From: Paludibacter sp. UBA5753
GTDB taxonomy: Bacteria; Bacteroidota; Bacteroidia; Bacteroidales; Paludibacteraceae
DNA length: 5,049 nt
NCBI GenBank assembly: GCA_002427615.1
Contig: DIFH01000037.1
Coordinates: forward strand, 1 to 5,049
Reading direction: 5' to 3'
The translations under genes and the position numbers were made by a program. A model generated the notes under the pieces. It was not told where the DNA came from. It worked only from the letters and a program-made list of their open reading frames with translations, and did no database searches. Below, one piece after another: positions 4,482 through 5,049 of the stretch; the stretch's first letter is position 1; each line of letters begins with the position of its first letter.

Positions 4482-4505
4482 ATTAATTTATTTTAGCCAG
4501 AAAAA

Positions 4506-5049
4506 ATGGCAATGTTTTCAGAACAATTATTTGATTTGATACTGAACTTAGGGGATGAATGGAAAGTTGAACGTGTATATGCCAACTTTAAAACAGAGGA
4601 AATTGATGTAATTATAGGGTATATAGGTAAAGAAGCCGAAGACCCTGACACATTTGAAATGTGTCCGATATACGACCATGCCCCAAGTCGACGCTGGCGT
4701 CATCTGGACACCATGCAGTATAAGACATACATAAATTGTAGTGTGCCAAGGATTAAGACTTCCTCTGGCAAGGTAAAGACGATAAGGGTTCCGTGGGCTG
4801 ATGGTTACGAACGCCATACCTACTTGTTCGAAAGGCTAGCCATTGATGTTTTGCTTAGCACCAAAAACCAGACAAAGACGGCTGAACTACTGCGTTGTGG
4901 GTTCAACGTTATAAACAGGATTATACATAATACAGTTAAAAGGGGATTAGAAATACGTCCGAAAGACTACTGTTTTGAACATTTAAGCATAGATGAGAAA
5001 TCCTTCAAAAAGGGGCATGAGTATGTTCAGACTTCCAAGACTATCGTAA
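4506..5049 (+). CDS. ISL3-family transposase, N-terminal 181 residues (cut by window end)
   Basis: This DDE transposase catalyses movement of the insertion sequence. The frame from ATG 4506 (MAMFSEQLFDLILNLGDEWK) stays open to the window edge without a stop; an ATG two codons later is an equally possible start. The N-terminal region carries CPIYDHAPSRRWRHLD (residues 53-68) followed by YKTYINCSVPRI, matching the zinc-binding N-domain region of ISL3 transposases, though the usual paired cysteines are hard to see. A helix-turn-helix-like stretch lies at about 108-147 (ERLAIDVLL to HNTVKRG). The catalytic domain opens with LSIDEKSFKKGHEY, whose D163 should be the first acidic residue of the DDE triad. 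Later acidic residues lie outside the window. Family members usually have about 400 residues, so less than half is seen. Nothing in the visible part suggests it is broken. Confidence 0.88.
   Translation, partial: MAMFSEQLFDLILNLGDEWKVERVYANFKTEEIDVIIGYIGKEAEDPDTFEMCPIYDHAPSRRWRHLDTMQYKTYINCSVPRIKTSSGKVKTIRVPWADGYERHTYLFERLAIDVLLSTKNQTKTAELLRCGFNVINRIIHNTVKRGLEIRPKDYCFEHLSIDEKSFKKGHEYVQTSKTIV

Larger units (their letters stand above)
4458..5049 (+). mobile_element. ISL3-family insertion sequence, left part
   Basis: The element is inferred to begin at GG (4458-4459): this is where the match to the left repeat copy ends, and where a terminal-repeat-like sequence GGTTCTACCACGAATTTAGT starts, followed at 4506 by an ISL3-type transposase. 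ISL3 elements commonly begin with GG and duplicate 8 bp at AT-rich targets; the 8 bp before it, ATATCTTT (4450-4457), would be the target duplication. The right end is outside the window, so neither inverted-repeat pairing nor duplication can be checked. Confidence 0.7.

Noticed and set aside
4295..4486. Plus-strand 63-codon frame over the recombinase end and the IS end
   Set aside because: Alternative frame of the recombinase C-terminus crossing the IS boundary; not a gene.
4548..4817. Minus-strand 89-codon frame within the transposase
   Set aside because: Antisense to the N-terminal and zinc-binding region of the ISL3 transposase, which is the recognisable product.

Overview
The window is AT-rich and reads as accessory DNA from a member of the Bacteroidota. 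This is inferred from the low GC, the lack of clear Shine-Dalgarno sites, a TAnnTTTG promoter-like box, a four-helix-bundle (23S rRNA intervening-sequence type) gene remnant behind short GGCTGA-like repeats, and the style of the tyrosine recombinase and ISL3 transposase. The exact genus cannot be told from the sequence.

Layout. 1-481: a short tandem repeat and a badly decayed four-helix-bundle pseudogene. 482-631: no gene recognised. 632-778: the decayed last third of a tyrosine recombinase gene; its final part (677-778) is one copy of a 102-bp direct repeat. 788-866: a small hairpin with integron attC-like features. 910-3196: a Vsr-type mismatch endonuclease gene broken by a frameshift and a stop, then an apparently intact DNA cytosine-5 methyltransferase (1312-2583), then an overlapping apparently intact PD-(D/E)XK restriction endonuclease (2576-3196). 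3217-3352: a large attC-like inverted structure. 3375-3929: a small acidic hypothetical protein followed by a broken gene for a small cysteine-rich protein. 3939-4075: a second attC-like structure. 4081-4440: a second, better preserved C-terminal fragment of the same recombinase, ending in the second copy of the 102-bp repeat (4357-4458). 4458-5049: the left end and the first 181 codons of an ISL3-family insertion sequence, cut by the window edge.

Interpretation. The restriction-modification genes and the two small genes look like two cassettes of an integron-like array. Each carries a hairpin with AAC/GTT end boxes at its downstream edge, and the start and end boxes of each unit are complementary to each other (9 nt for the second unit, 6 nt for the first). 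The array lies between two copies of a recombinase 3' end at a constant offset of 3,680 bp. The recombinase lacks a visible IntI-specific insertion and neither copy is complete, so the array is probably immobile by its own means, although recombination between the direct repeats could still remove the 3.7-kb block. The methyltransferase and endonuclease should form a working type II system. The endonuclease active site has the D...K-x3-RER-x6-E arrangement of the EcoRII/Ecl18kI/PspGI group, which suggests a CC..GG-type target, consistent with the Vsr partner that has been lost.
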